Below, piece by piece: positions 51,766-63,329 of a DNA stretch of 64,000 nt. Each line of letters opens with the position of its first letter. Position 1 is the first letter of the stretch. The notes under the pieces were generated by a model that was not told where the DNA came from, made no database searches, and was given only the letters and a program-made list of their open reading frames with translations. The position numbers and the translations under genes are program-made. The DNA comes from Callaeas wilsoni (lineage: Eukaryota > Chordata > Aves > Passeriformes > Callaeidae). The DNA lies in assembly GCA_013398955.1 (NCBI GenBank), contig VWPU01006173.1:24241-88240 (forward strand). The letters run 5' to 3'.

Positions 51766-54700
51766 AAATATAGAACAATCCACCCCAAAAAATACACAAT
51801 TAGGTTATTTTGGGAAAAACGCATTTTGGAAAGCAATTCAAAGAGAAGAGCAGAGGCAGCCCGTTCTCTTGACTTGCTTCTGGCTTCCCTCCCCACAGAG
51901 GGTGGCACCAAGGTCTGGTTTTGCAATTCTCCCTTTTGCATTCAGGCTTGACTCTGTCCAGGAGCTGGACGGATTCCTGCAGGTGCTGGCTGGCTGCACA
52001 AAACGAATCCAATGCGGGCAGCATTTGTCACAGGTGGGTAAAAATGGGGTCAATCCAGGGGTCTGGCTCCACCAGGCCAATGTCCCTGGTCATATCCACG
52101 CCATCCAAGGGTCCCCACACTTCTACAAAACGTCCAGCCACAAGAAGTAGGTATTCAACCATTAAGAAACTGGGAAAACTGCAGGGCCCCTTTTTTTGGA
52201 TGAGTTCCACCCATGCTCCAAAATTAAAAGCTGATGCAAAAAAATGTATCATTATCCATCTCCATGACAGCTTGAGTCAACCAAACTCATCCCAGAGCAA
52301 AGAACAACACTCATTCCAGGCATAAAAAAATAGGAAGATCCATCAGAAGGAGAAGTGCTGTTAAAAAAGAGGCAGTAATGACAGACTAGAAAGAAACTGG
52401 TTTGTATTTTTAGAAAAAGGAAAGAAAAACACAGTTAAAAAGCAATTTCCAGGAGAGGAAATCAGAGTGCCATACTGCAGAGAGACGGGCAGTTCCTGGT
52501 GACTGCGCAGCAACCAAAAAATCCTGACTTTGCACCCTCATTTGTCTAAGCCTGGGCAAATGAAACACGAGACCGATTTTTTTGTGTGTGTCTGTGAAAA
52601 ACCATAGCATTTTTATCCATCCTGCAGTTCGTGTCTTTGCACCTCTACGCATTCTGCTTATCTCATAATTGCCTCTTTAACTCTTCCCCAGGCCACTCAG
52701 GTCCTTAATTCTATTTTTTTGTTGTTGCTTCAGGTTACCAGGAGAGCAGATATCTGAGGTGTGGAAGAGCAATCAAGAGATCATTTGGGCAGGGACTGAG
52801 GAAACAGCCATCGACTGATCCCCCATGAAGAGCTCCAAATACAGCACACGAAGAGGGGTACATGGAAAAACTGATGAGCCCACACTTTCCTGCGAGGAGG
52901 AGAAATCTGTGTCCAACGTGGCCAGATGCCTTTTAACAAAAACTTCACGTCAGGTTGTGTTTCTCAGAAATACTTCTCAGCTGGAGAGGTTTCTCCCTCC
53001 CTGACATTCCCCACACCAGCTCACGTGGTCCAATATTGTCTGTTATTGGAGATGAGACTGTGGCTGCAAGTGCCTGGTGGGACACTACTCCGGGGCTGGC
53101 ACTGGATGGGGTCTGTATCAGTGTTTGTGTGTCTTAAGTTTGCACTTTCTGGTTTTCAGAGATTTGAATTGGAAGCTCAAATGCGAATGGCAAACCAAAC
53201 TCAGAATCATGTTTTTATGTGTAGAACTCATTATTCACAACAGGAAAGGTAAAGCAAACCCAAGGAACAATACATTACCGATACTGTCAGAGACACCATC
53301 AACTTCAATATCTCAAGCTGTTTAGTTTAAATGTACTTTTGAAATACGAGAGTCTGAAATTCCCCTGCCAAATTCTTTATAGGATCAAAGGAAAACACTT
53401 CTCCAGTGTCTGCAACTCTTTGAGGCGCCTTGTCCCTGCCTGCATTTCCCCGCTGCACGTACCTCAGCCCAGAACATTTGTCCCCAAAGAGATGGAGGCA
53501 TCTGCATATTTGATGTATCGGTCCTTGCAGAACCCTCGGAAGGCTTAGCTTGGCAGAAATGGCAGTAGGTAAAATTTAAGGCTGAGAAATTTAGTTAATA
53601 AGTGAAGCAGATTTTAGACATGTTGAGAAGCAGAAGGCACTTTATTCCTACCCAGAGCAGCTGGTTGTTTTTTGTTTGCGTATTTCAAAGAAAAATAAAG
53701 GTGCAATAATTTTTCAATTCAGTGTCTGGGCCTGTATTTTCACTTAATAATAAACCAAAATTAAATTGGTAATCATGGACACGGGTTGGATGAAACTGAG
53801 TTGTATGGCCAAGAGGAATCCTATCCTAATCCATTAATCAGTGCTTAACATCCATTAACAATGCAGGAGGAGGAGAGACTGGAAGATGAGGAAGGCAGAT
53901 AAAATAAAGCAGAAAAGGGATGCCTAAGGAGACATTTCTTCAGAGTTTCCTCCCAGAGGGATGTTTCTGGATGCCTTATTTTTGCCAGGTTGAGGTAATC
54001 ACTGGCATATGATGTAGTGATAGGGATCATCTTTTCCACTCCAACAGGAACTGATGTTCCATCATAACTGCAGTGTGTAACCAGTCAAAACCTCATCTAA
54101 TACAGTGGTAAATGGGCTCTGAAAATCACCACCATCACAAAAGGTTCTATATAACACGCTCTATATAAACGGAAACAACCTCTTTTCCTGGTGGGCTCCC
54201 CAGCTAGAGGATTCCCAAACAAAACATCCACAACTTAGAGACAGGTGGGAAAAGGAGAAAGCTTGGATATTTTCACTCCTTGGGACTACAGATCTGCCCT
54301 GAATACAAAGGGTGGACTGATTTACAGGGATGAGAGCAGCACCCAGCATCACCTCCTCACGTACGCCGGCGTCAGGAGTATTTACGGAAAGCTGCTGCTG
54401 CTGCCTGGCCCCGACACAATGTGCTCCAGCACTATCTGCTCCAGACATCTCACAAGTTCATATTAGAGCTGGTGCAGCCCACGGATGTGTTTGAGACCAG
54501 CAGCGGTTCCCTCACCCTCCCAAGAGCCATTCCCAGCAGAGAGAGCGGAGAAGGTCTGAAAGGGTGGCATTCCAAAGGGCTGCCACCAATGTTTGCCCAG
54601 TGTTGAGAAATCCTGTGATGAGCGGGGAAAAGAAACCCAAATTATGGTGGCTTACCATTGGTGGGCAGGAGACAACAAAGCTGATGCATGTGAGAGGAAA

Positions 54701-54840
54701 TACAGGAAAAATCTGCCCACTTGAAGGACAACATGGGGCTCTTTGTGTCCTATTGCTGGTCCTACAAGCACTACATCAGTGGGTCTCAAACCTGGAACCC
54801 CACGAGTCTCAGACTGGAAATCAAAAAATGCAACAGAAGT

Positions 54841-54990
54841 TCACAGAATCACAGAATGATTTGGGTTGGAAGGCACCTTAATGATCACCTCATTCCAACA
54901 CCCCTGCCACTAGACCAGGTTGCTCCAAGACCCCATCCAGCCTGGCCCTGAACACTTCCAGGGATGGGGCAGCCACTTCTCTGGCAAGTT
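54841..54990 (-). mobile_element. CR1 LINE 3' fragment with a small internal deletion
   Basis: Reverse-complement CR1: TCACAGAATCACAGAATGAT, TTGGGTTGGAAGGCACCTTA, ATGATCACCTCATTCCAACA, then directly CCCCTGCCACTAGACCAGGT, so the usual 'ATGGGCAGGGACACCTTC' is missing. It continues with CCCATCCAGCCTGGCCCTGA and ACACTTCCAGGGATGGGGCA. Confidence 0.93.
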
Positions 54991-55259
54991 ACCAAGATGA
55001 ACTACAGAAATAGCCTACAGCAAAATTAAAATGAAAAAAATTACATTTACTCCTTCCTGTCGACTCGGAGATTGTTGCTGAGCACGATGAGAACAGCTCA
55101 GGCTGTGACCATCTCGGATGTTTAAGCTAAGCAGACCAAAGCCAGCCTACCAAGGCAACAGGCACTGGCACTGCGGTGCCCAGCTGCAGCACAGCCCTAC
55201 CTGCAAAGGCTGCAAACCAGCAGAGTTTACTCTGCCAGTTAACTGGGAGGTTAGTGTTC

Positions 55260-55300
55260 AAAAAAAAAAAAAAAAAAAAAAGAGAGAGAGAGAAAAAAAA
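55260..55300 (+). repeat. Compound microsatellite: A(22), GA repeat, A(8)
   Basis: An uninterrupted run of A is followed by about six GA units and another A run, a pure-purine tract of 41 bp. It resembles a decayed poly-A tail, but no retroposed sequence is recognisable upstream. Confidence 0.96.
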
Positions 55301-55793
55301 CCCAACCAAACAACAATTTGTCTCCCTAAGAAGATTAATAGGTGCATTTAAAGAAATCAGGCTGTAGGCTTAATAAGAGAGAGGCAGCAAAATCCTAAAT
55401 GTGAGACCTCCTACAGTTTTTCAGTCCAGCTGTACAATCAAATAATAGTTTATGTAACTAGGATTGAAACAAAATAAATTAAAAGTAATTTCATGTTTCA
55501 TCAAAAGAAAAAGTACAGTTCGGAGTCGATGTGGAAAAAGATCTAGTTCAGCCCGGCATTTTCCCCAGCCTTTCGTAAGTGTTGTATTATCAGCTGATTT
55601 GGGTTTTGTTCAAAAGACGAAGGCAAATTACCAAGTCCCTTAAGAACTTATTCTACATTTCCAATTTTCAACTATTCCTATTTTATAACACATAAATTCA
55701 CATATCTATAAGTGAAATGTTTTCTTTAGAAGATGAAAGAAAAAAACCCATGCTGTTTTTCCTAGGCTGCAATCTGTTTTTTGGTTAAATAAT

Positions 55794-55808
55794 AAAAAAA
55801 AAAAAAAA
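55794..55808 (+). repeat. Poly-A tract, 15 nt
   Basis: Uninterrupted A homopolymer following TTAAATAAT; simple sequence only. Confidence 0.95.
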
Positions 55809-56880
55809 GGGTGGTTAGCAGCTACAACATGTCAATCTTTGAAAGTAATTCCCACGCACAACTTCATCCTTTTGCAGACATTAAATATGGCAAAATCTTT
55901 CTGTACTCCTCATGTCTAGACTGATGAAGGAAGGGCACAAACTACCAACAGACTCTATCTTCTACTGGGAAGCCCACGGCAGACCCATCTGGGTCTCAGG
56001 TGGGTTGTTGAGAGGGCCAAACCCCTCTGGATTCATTTAATAGCTGAAGAAGACACGTCTCACATTGACTTCATACCCACATACAACTTCCAAGGACGGA
56101 GCACCCTGAGAAGAAGCACCCTGAAACCGCGCCACAAGAGGCTGCATACTCCAAGCATCTCCTGACAGAGCTAAAAATCCATAAATAAAAGCCAATCTCA
56201 AAACAAATCCCCCTATTCATGATGCTATAACCTTCAGGACCGGTCCTGCAAAGGGATGCCCGCTGGAACCAGGCTCTGAGCCTCTGAGCAGTTGGAAAAG
56301 CCCGCGAGCCCCCAAGGCCAGGAAAGACCCAAGACAGGCTAGAAAGCAATATTCCACTGGTATGCAAGGAAACAAAGAGAAAAAAGGGTTCAGGGGCTGC
56401 TCTCAGCTATTGTCATCTGGCCTCTGTAAGCATCCCTGCCCTGTAAGGCCTCCAGCTCTCTGGGCTGGATGGAGGAAGGCCTGCCACCCTCAGACACCCC
56501 AGCTAAAACACGGGATTTTGTCACATATGCACCGAATGACATTTTGATTCATGGTGATTTTTCTTCTACGGCCTTCAGAGGAGCTGTCAAATCCTCATCT
56601 GAAAGCTATTCAGCGTGGGAAACTGCTTTGTCATGTCTGAGAGCCTGTAGTCCCTGTCAGGTCCCGGAACCAAGTGAAGAAGAACGGTTAGTTGCACATG
56701 CCCAAAACCCTCAAAATTCGGCAACGTTTCTCAAGCAGCATGGATGCTTTTTCTATGCAGCATCTGCCTGCTCTAAGTTTAGTTATAGCTATTAGAAAAG
56801 GGAGAAACCCTCCAAGAGGACAGGAGATGCTCTTCTCATGAGGACCTACGCATGACCAGAGAAAGGGTCCAGGTAGCTCT

Positions 56881-56952
56881 AAGGTCCCCCTGGAGCCTTT
56901 TCTTCTCCAGACCAAACAACCCCAGCTCTCTCAGCCTGTCTCCATATGAGAA
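56881..56952 (-). mobile_element. CR1 LINE internal 3'-region fragment
   Basis: GAGCCTTTTCTTCTCCAGAC, CAAACAACCCCAGCTCTCTC and AGCCTGTCTCCATATGAGA match the reverse complement of the CR1 segment lying some 300 bp before the 3' end. The terminal CR1 motifs are not present, so this is a fragment or the rest has decayed. Confidence 0.85.
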
Positions 56953-59063
56953 AAGTGTCTCAAATTTAAGATCTTAGTCATTACCTCATTCGTGGGGGTG
57001 TGACAGGGTGTCTAATGGTGTCTATCAGCAGGTAATGGCCAGGAGGTTTCCCCCAGCCCTGTGCTTCCACCTTTCCCCAGCAGCACCTTGCACGCCCCAT
57101 TGCAGTCCCTTGGTTCTTGGACAGCTGTGCCCACCTCAGGGAGCACTAACAGTCTCCACACAGAGATGTTCATCTTGTTGCTCCAGGGAGAAGCTGTAAG
57201 GGCTCCTCCTTCCTGTGCTAAGGACAGGGACAGGAGAGAGGTCTGGGAACAGACTGGACAGGAGAGGGGTTTGTGTTGTAGCTCCTCTTAGAAGATGCCT
57301 AACGCGCTCTGCTGCATTAAATATACACACATTTTTCTTCTATAGACAATGACCTAGAAACACAACTAAATCATTTTTGAAAAAAGAGAATGCACCAAAC
57401 TATTTAATCACATCTTCAGGGGGGAAAGAAGCCAGTAAGAACAGCTAATCTGCTGCTCATCACAGAAACTAGTTTTGGACTGATGGAGACTTTGTCTTTT
57501 CAGAGGCAAGGGTTTTATTTAAACCTTCTTTGATCATATATCCCATTATGCCCTCAGGTAAACTGCTTCTACACTTATTTATGCTCACTGTTAACATACA
57601 TTTCATTACCATTTGGCTAGCATGGGCCTCCGAACTGCAGAGGTGTGCCTTTGCTAGCCATTGTAACCATCTTTACCACCCGGTGCCAGCAGCCAGGCTG
57701 GAGGACACGTTCCCTCCCCATCTATGGCCAAACCATGGCACTTAAACAAATAATAAGAGAAAACAAAATACAAATTGCATTCAGAGGTGCTTTTCTTGAT
57801 TTTTCTCTGGGGAGTTCAACATAGGCAGGGAGATGCTGTCTCCTGTCCCCTCACCCACTGTCCCCAGTCTGTTAATGGGGCTGGGGTCTCTCTTCAATAT
57901 CAAACACGCACTAGGAAAGCTACAAAGAGGCCAAGAGCGAGCGAGACACCACCATCAGTGCAGTTAGTCATCTTTGGTATTAAACACGAGCAGAGCACCT
58001 CACGAACATGCCTCCCAGCCATGCCATCAAGCCAGCATTAATAGGGCCCAGCGACGTTGCTCGCTCTTGCAGGCTCCTAAATAGCACGTTGGAGGTGCTG
58101 GGTGCTGTCAGTGAGGAGTCAGCTCACCACATTCATAAAAACTTTCCAGCATCAGTGACATGAAAAGCGGTACGACGTGCTCAGCGATGACTGACAGGCT
58201 GCACGGCAGCACCTCGGGGTCACACCGGAGCTTAGCACCTCCAGGCACAAAAAAAGACAAAAAAACATGTTCGTAGGAATCGTCGTGCTCATAGACTGAT
58301 ACAAAAATAACAAATCTGTCATTCAAACAGACATTTGAAAACAGAGTGATGGCTCAACAGCGACGATCTCAAATTCAAGAAGAATATCAGTTTACGATGT
58401 GTGGGACCAGGATGACCATCAGCACTTGCTGTCACTCACCAGCCAAAAAAAAACCCCAAGGAACATCCCGGAGCAGCGGCGCTCAACAGCAAAGTTGACG
58501 TGATAATCTTATCGTCACATTTAGTGAAAAACCAGAACGCCTTTGCCATGAAACCATTTCACCCTACTGAGCTACCTGCTCTTGGGAAGCACTCTTTGCA
58601 CCCTCCCTGCCTCTCCCATCCTTCCCAAGGGGCACCCCATACCCTAGGAAATTAGCCTGATATTGGAAAAGGATTGCTGGAAAAACACCTTTGGCCCGCC
58701 ACGGTGCCAGCCCCAGCCGGGGAAGCGGTGAAGACGGCTGTGCAGAGAGGCTGTGTGGCAGGCAGGCTGTGGTGTTCTGCCAGTCCAGATGCACATCAAG
58801 TATTCCCCAAACTCATACAACTGCAGGAATATGCCACAGCACTGACTATCTGTTTGCACTGAATTGGAAACATGATGGGAAACATCAAATATGTGCTTGA
58901 TTCACACAGCAGAGAAAAGAAACAGCTTTATTGCAGCACGCTGGAGAAGCAGAAATGGAGAGGCAGAAGCCAGCCCAACATCAGCAACAATGTGGAGGGA
59001 AACCACGAGCCCCAATGGATGTGGTCACTTGAGCTGCGGCTCCATTCCTGAGCACCAGCAGAA

Positions 59064-59150
59064 GAATCAGGATGGTTTGGGTTGGAAGAGACCCTCATGA
59101 TTATCTAGTTGCAATCTCCTGCCATGGGCAAGAACACCTTCCACTAGAAG
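59064..59150 (-). mobile_element. CR1 LINE 3' terminal fragment, short
   Basis: Reverse-complement CR1: GAATCAGGATGGTTTGGGTT, GGAAGAGACCCTCATGATTA, TCTAGTTGCAATCTCCTGCC, ATGGGCAAGAACACCTTCCA, CTAGA. About 87 bp. Confidence 0.9.
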
Positions 59151-61069
59151 GCTGACCACCAGCACTCATCTTTCCAGTGTAAAAGAAGCAGTCCTGCCAT
59201 AGCTTCAAATTGTACCAGAAGAAGCCAAGGACTCCACCAACTTTTGAAGGACATCAATCCTTCCAAATTCTTCTGCATCCTTTCTGAGCAGAAGTGGACA
59301 CTGCAGGGACATCCCCAGGAGCCCATCACCCAGCAAAAGCGAGGGGGAAAGATCCACACCCACGGCGAACCATCCAAGCTGGTTCCAGCAGTGAGAAACC
59401 CCGACCTGTGAGGCGGATTGCAAATCTGTGTATTTGTTTTGAAAATAAAGGCATTAATAATTGATGCCAAACACTGTGAATATTGATGAGCACGTTCCCA
59501 GAAGAGGTTTTGGAGTTACTTAAGCACCCAGAATTGCGCCGTCTGGATTCGGTGGCCTAATGGCTGCTGTCAGAGCAATTACAAGTATGCAAAGCACTGT
59601 GTCACAGCCAGCACCACCTGCCCATCATCGGGGGGGAAGATGAATTGAAGCCCAATGGGGTATTTAACACCGCAAATATTTTGACTTGATCCATCATGTG
59701 CACCATTTTCTACTCCTTTTACTTTTTATTTTGCTCACACAAGTTTAATGAAGTCAAAACATTGCGTATCTGTTCTTCCCCTCCTCACTTAAACCCAGCC
59801 TCGGCTCCCTCCTGACACTCCAAATATCTTGCAGAAAATAAACTAATGCTCAATAAATGCAGAAGCGTGGCAGGCTTTTCCAGAGTGCCAGTCCATGGCT
59901 CAGCCAGGGAAAAACTATTTTAGTATTTGACTAAATTCCCAGCAATGCCTCTGATGGTGATGCCTCTGCCTCATCCTGTACAGGGCTCAGAGCCTTTGGG
60001 GAGAGCAGAGCATGGAAATGAGGATGGAGCTGGATCCCCGGGCTCTCCAGGTGAGCACGAGCCCTTTCCACAGCCTGACTTCCCATCACACAGTCTGGTT
60101 TTATTTCTAGCACAGTCATATGAAAATGGACATCGACTGCTCATTTCTGCAAGCTTGGGAAAAGTGCACATTTAAAAAGAAATTATCTTTATGTATAAAC
60201 TTCTCATTGTGATCGTACTTACGGCAAGCAAACAAGCACACACAAGTGAAAGGGTAGAAGGGAGCATCCAAACTGCAGTGGTTTGTCCAAAGTCTCTCTG
60301 ATTTAAAGGGCTCTTTCTTTCAGTTCTGTTTCTCCTATACTCTTCCCTATCACCAAATTTTTTACTTCAAGATCCACCACCTGCCAAACTTCAGTTCACC
60401 TTCAATGAACTACATTCAGAGTAATGCTGAATGTAGAGCAAAGTAAACAGGATCAGCACCTGCCTTGCCATTGTTCCAAGCCAAGAGAAGGCTCTGGGGG
60501 AGCTCACAGCCCATGCCAAAGGTGCCACCACGCAGTACTGCAAACATTCCTTCTCGGTCGCTTCAAGACCTTCAGCTCACAGGAAGCCTGAAGCTTAAGA
60601 AATACTGGGGTATGACCCACGGTGTGGAAAACAAAGGTCCTGGCACCTCTGCCAGTGTGCTGTGGGAGCAAGCTCCCTCCCAGCCTTGCAGCCTGCAGCC
60701 AGCCTGGCTGCTTGCAACGTGCATCTCCCAGCTCCAGAGAAAGAGTGGTGCTAAAAGCACTGCTGCTCCCCCCGAATTTGTGGCTGGTCCTCAATGCTTC
60801 CCAGGAGACCGCCCCTCTTCCTCTCTCCCATCCTTCAGCCTGAGCTCATGCATCCAGGTGTCAAAAAGAGCCTTTTACAAGCTCCACAGCTGAGCAGCAG
60901 AGAGATCGAAAACCTGAATGAATCCAGCATAAATCACGCACAAATACAATCAGAAGCAGCAACAAAGTCTCTCTGCAGGTTACCAGGAAAACCAGCCATC
61001 TAAAGCACTGTGCCCCAAGCTACAGTTCTGAACTTGGGATCATCCCCGCTCTGCCATCCAAGCCTTTTT

Positions 61070-61118
61070 CATCCATCCATCCATCCATCCATCCATCCAT
61101 CCATCCATCCATCCATCC
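61070..61118 (+). repeat. CATC tetranucleotide microsatellite, about 12 units
   Basis: 49 bp of perfect CATC repeat beginning after CCTTTTT and ending before CGCACC. Length and purity suggest it is polymorphic. The minus strand is open through it as a Gly-Trp-Met-Asp repeat, which is a by-product of the tetranucleotide and not a gene. Confidence 0.98.
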
Positions 61119-63076
61119 GCACCATGAAATGAGCTTGTCCCCTCTGCTTAGGGGGTCTCTCTGGAGGAACAGACCAGGACTTGCCAGGCACTGGAAAGCT
61201 TTCTGTCCAAATGCATCAGCAACCAATCTGGGCTCCTTGGATCCTATAGGTTGATGGTGCTCCAGCTTTTCACCACCTTTCAGGCTACAGAGGCTCTGCT
61301 CATCCAAGCAGACCAGCAGCAACCCTTCCCTCGCTCCTCAGATCCCATCTCTCCGTGCTGGAGCACCAGACTCCGGCACAGCCTCCTCAGGTGAGATTCC
61401 AGCAGCACCTTGCACAAGGGTGAGGTCTGCACTGAAAACACCTTGCCTGATGCAACCCTGCACCATGTTGGCCTTTTCCAGAGCTGCATTCTGCTGGCAG
61501 AGCCAAACTGCCCCACAGCTGAGCCCTGCTCTCAGCTTCCCTCCAAACTCTGGCTCCCCTGTGCCTTGCCAAAGCATGCAAGCAGAAAATCGAAGTTTAT
61601 AAATAGTGGTAGATGTTGCAACCTAGTGAGAAAATGCTACATCTGTGAGTGGTTTCTACTCTCTGAAGTCTCTTCATAGTGGATGCACAGCTCCTTGGAA
61701 ACTGTTATTATGGATTTAAACACAAGACCCCGAAATCCGAGGTATCCCCTATAAGGTATTCAGACTATCTCTCTGGGTAACACAAAGCAAACTGTGAAAA
61801 ATTACACAGAAAAATCATACTACTATGGTTTTTACTAGCTTGCATGTGGATTTAGATTACTTAATTCAGAGGAAAATAATAATTGTTCTGATATTGATAG
61901 AAACTCACTTTCCCTGGTCACTTGGGATTTCTGGAGCAGCACCTTTTGCACTGCACACTCACTGCTTGGCCAGCACATCCTGTGCTCTGCTGAACCTTTC
62001 ACAACATATGGTCTGTCTTATGTGCCCACTCCTGCACCTCATAAAAGCGACTTTCTTCTCGAGGCCTCATTTCTCTTCATTGCCACTTTGCTACCTTGAA
62101 TTAAAATCCCTCAGTGTCATCTCAGCCCCCCACACCCCTCCCACGCTCAGGTTTTAAACACTGGCATAGCTCAGCATCGTCCCCATCCCACTGCTGCTCC
62201 ACGGCACAGCCCCACTTGGCCCACCTCTTTAATTGCGTTAATTAATTGCAAGGGAGGGCAGCTCCCCAGCAGCAGCTTCCCAGGAGGCGCAGGAGCACCA
62301 GCTCAGTGTGCAAGGGCTGGAGCACGGCCGGAAAAAACAACCTGGTGTTTCTGGCAGGAGAGGAGCATGGATGCCCAGTGTTGCAGACTGTGCTCCAGGA
62401 CCCTAAAAGCCCCTGGAACCCCCAGAGCTGCACAACAGCAAACACAGACACTGGACAGTAATTGGGGAGCAGTGCCAAAATCAGACAGAGACAGCAGACC
62501 TGCATGGCTTCCTCAGCTCCTCTCATTACAGCAGCCTAAACAGCCCCGCAGGTATTTAATTTTAAATTGTTCAAGCAGCTACGAACAACTTCTCACTGGC
62601 GGAATCCAAAGCAGAGGGATTATGACTCTCTAGCAAGGGAAACTGAGAAAAATGGTAAAGGAAAACGAGCACAATTTCATTCAGGTGTTTTTTCACACTC
62701 CCTGTGTGAAAGCTCACAGGGATCTTACAGACAGAAGCCTGCCCACAGCTTGGCTGCCCTGTAGCATCCCTGAATCCCACTGGCTGTTACGGTGCTGCCT
62801 GTGAGCAGCGACTGCAGCCCAGCAAGACAGAGCCCACTGCCAGGCAAGACTGCAGCCTCCGGCTCATGCTCCCGCCTGGATTCTCCCTGTTTGAAGCAAC
62901 ACGACCGGCAAGACCAGCGGCGCTCATCGCTGCCCAGGAGAGGCGAAGAGCCCAGAATGCCACTGCCTTGGCCACACACTGAGGGCAAACCACCCGTCGA
63001 GTCCCCTGCAACCCTCCGTGCAACTTTCTGCTCCTTGCCTCTATTTTTTCAGACAGGATGATGTTTTAGAATTGGC

Positions 63077-63090
63077 TTTTTTTTTTTTTT
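63077..63090 (+). repeat. Poly-T tract, 14 nt
   Basis: T homopolymer between ATTGGC and AAAGGAG, at the start of the GC-rich end of the window. Confidence 0.95.
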
Positions 63091-63264
63091 AAAGGAGTAT
63101 CTCTTATCCCACACTCACTTCCGAAGTATCTCCCTCCCAGCTGGTGCTGCCTGGCAGGAGAACGGCTCGGTGCAGTTCCCTGCGAGGTTTTGCACCGATG
63201 ACTCCTGGCAGGGCTGCACGTCCCTCCTGTTACATAACGACCTTTCCCGTTTGGTGTTGGCTCC

Positions 63265-63325
63265 ACTTGGGGTGGCCACGTTTGGGAGTGGTCACACTTG
63301 GGGTGGCCACGTTTGGGGTGCTCAC
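63265..63325 (+). repeat. Two-copy tandem repeat of about 30 bp
   Basis: Units at 63265-63295 and 63296-63325 both read ACTTGGGGTGGCCACGTTTG followed by a GG-rich end and TCAC. They differ mainly by one small indel and one substitution. Confidence 0.9.
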
Positions 63326-63329
63326 ACGC

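Noticed and set aside
59161..59470. Two overlapping minus-strand open frames of 108 and 72 residues beside a CR1 fragment
   Set aside because: No recognisable family, no splice support, and two frames open at once suggest chance or an unidentified old repeat.
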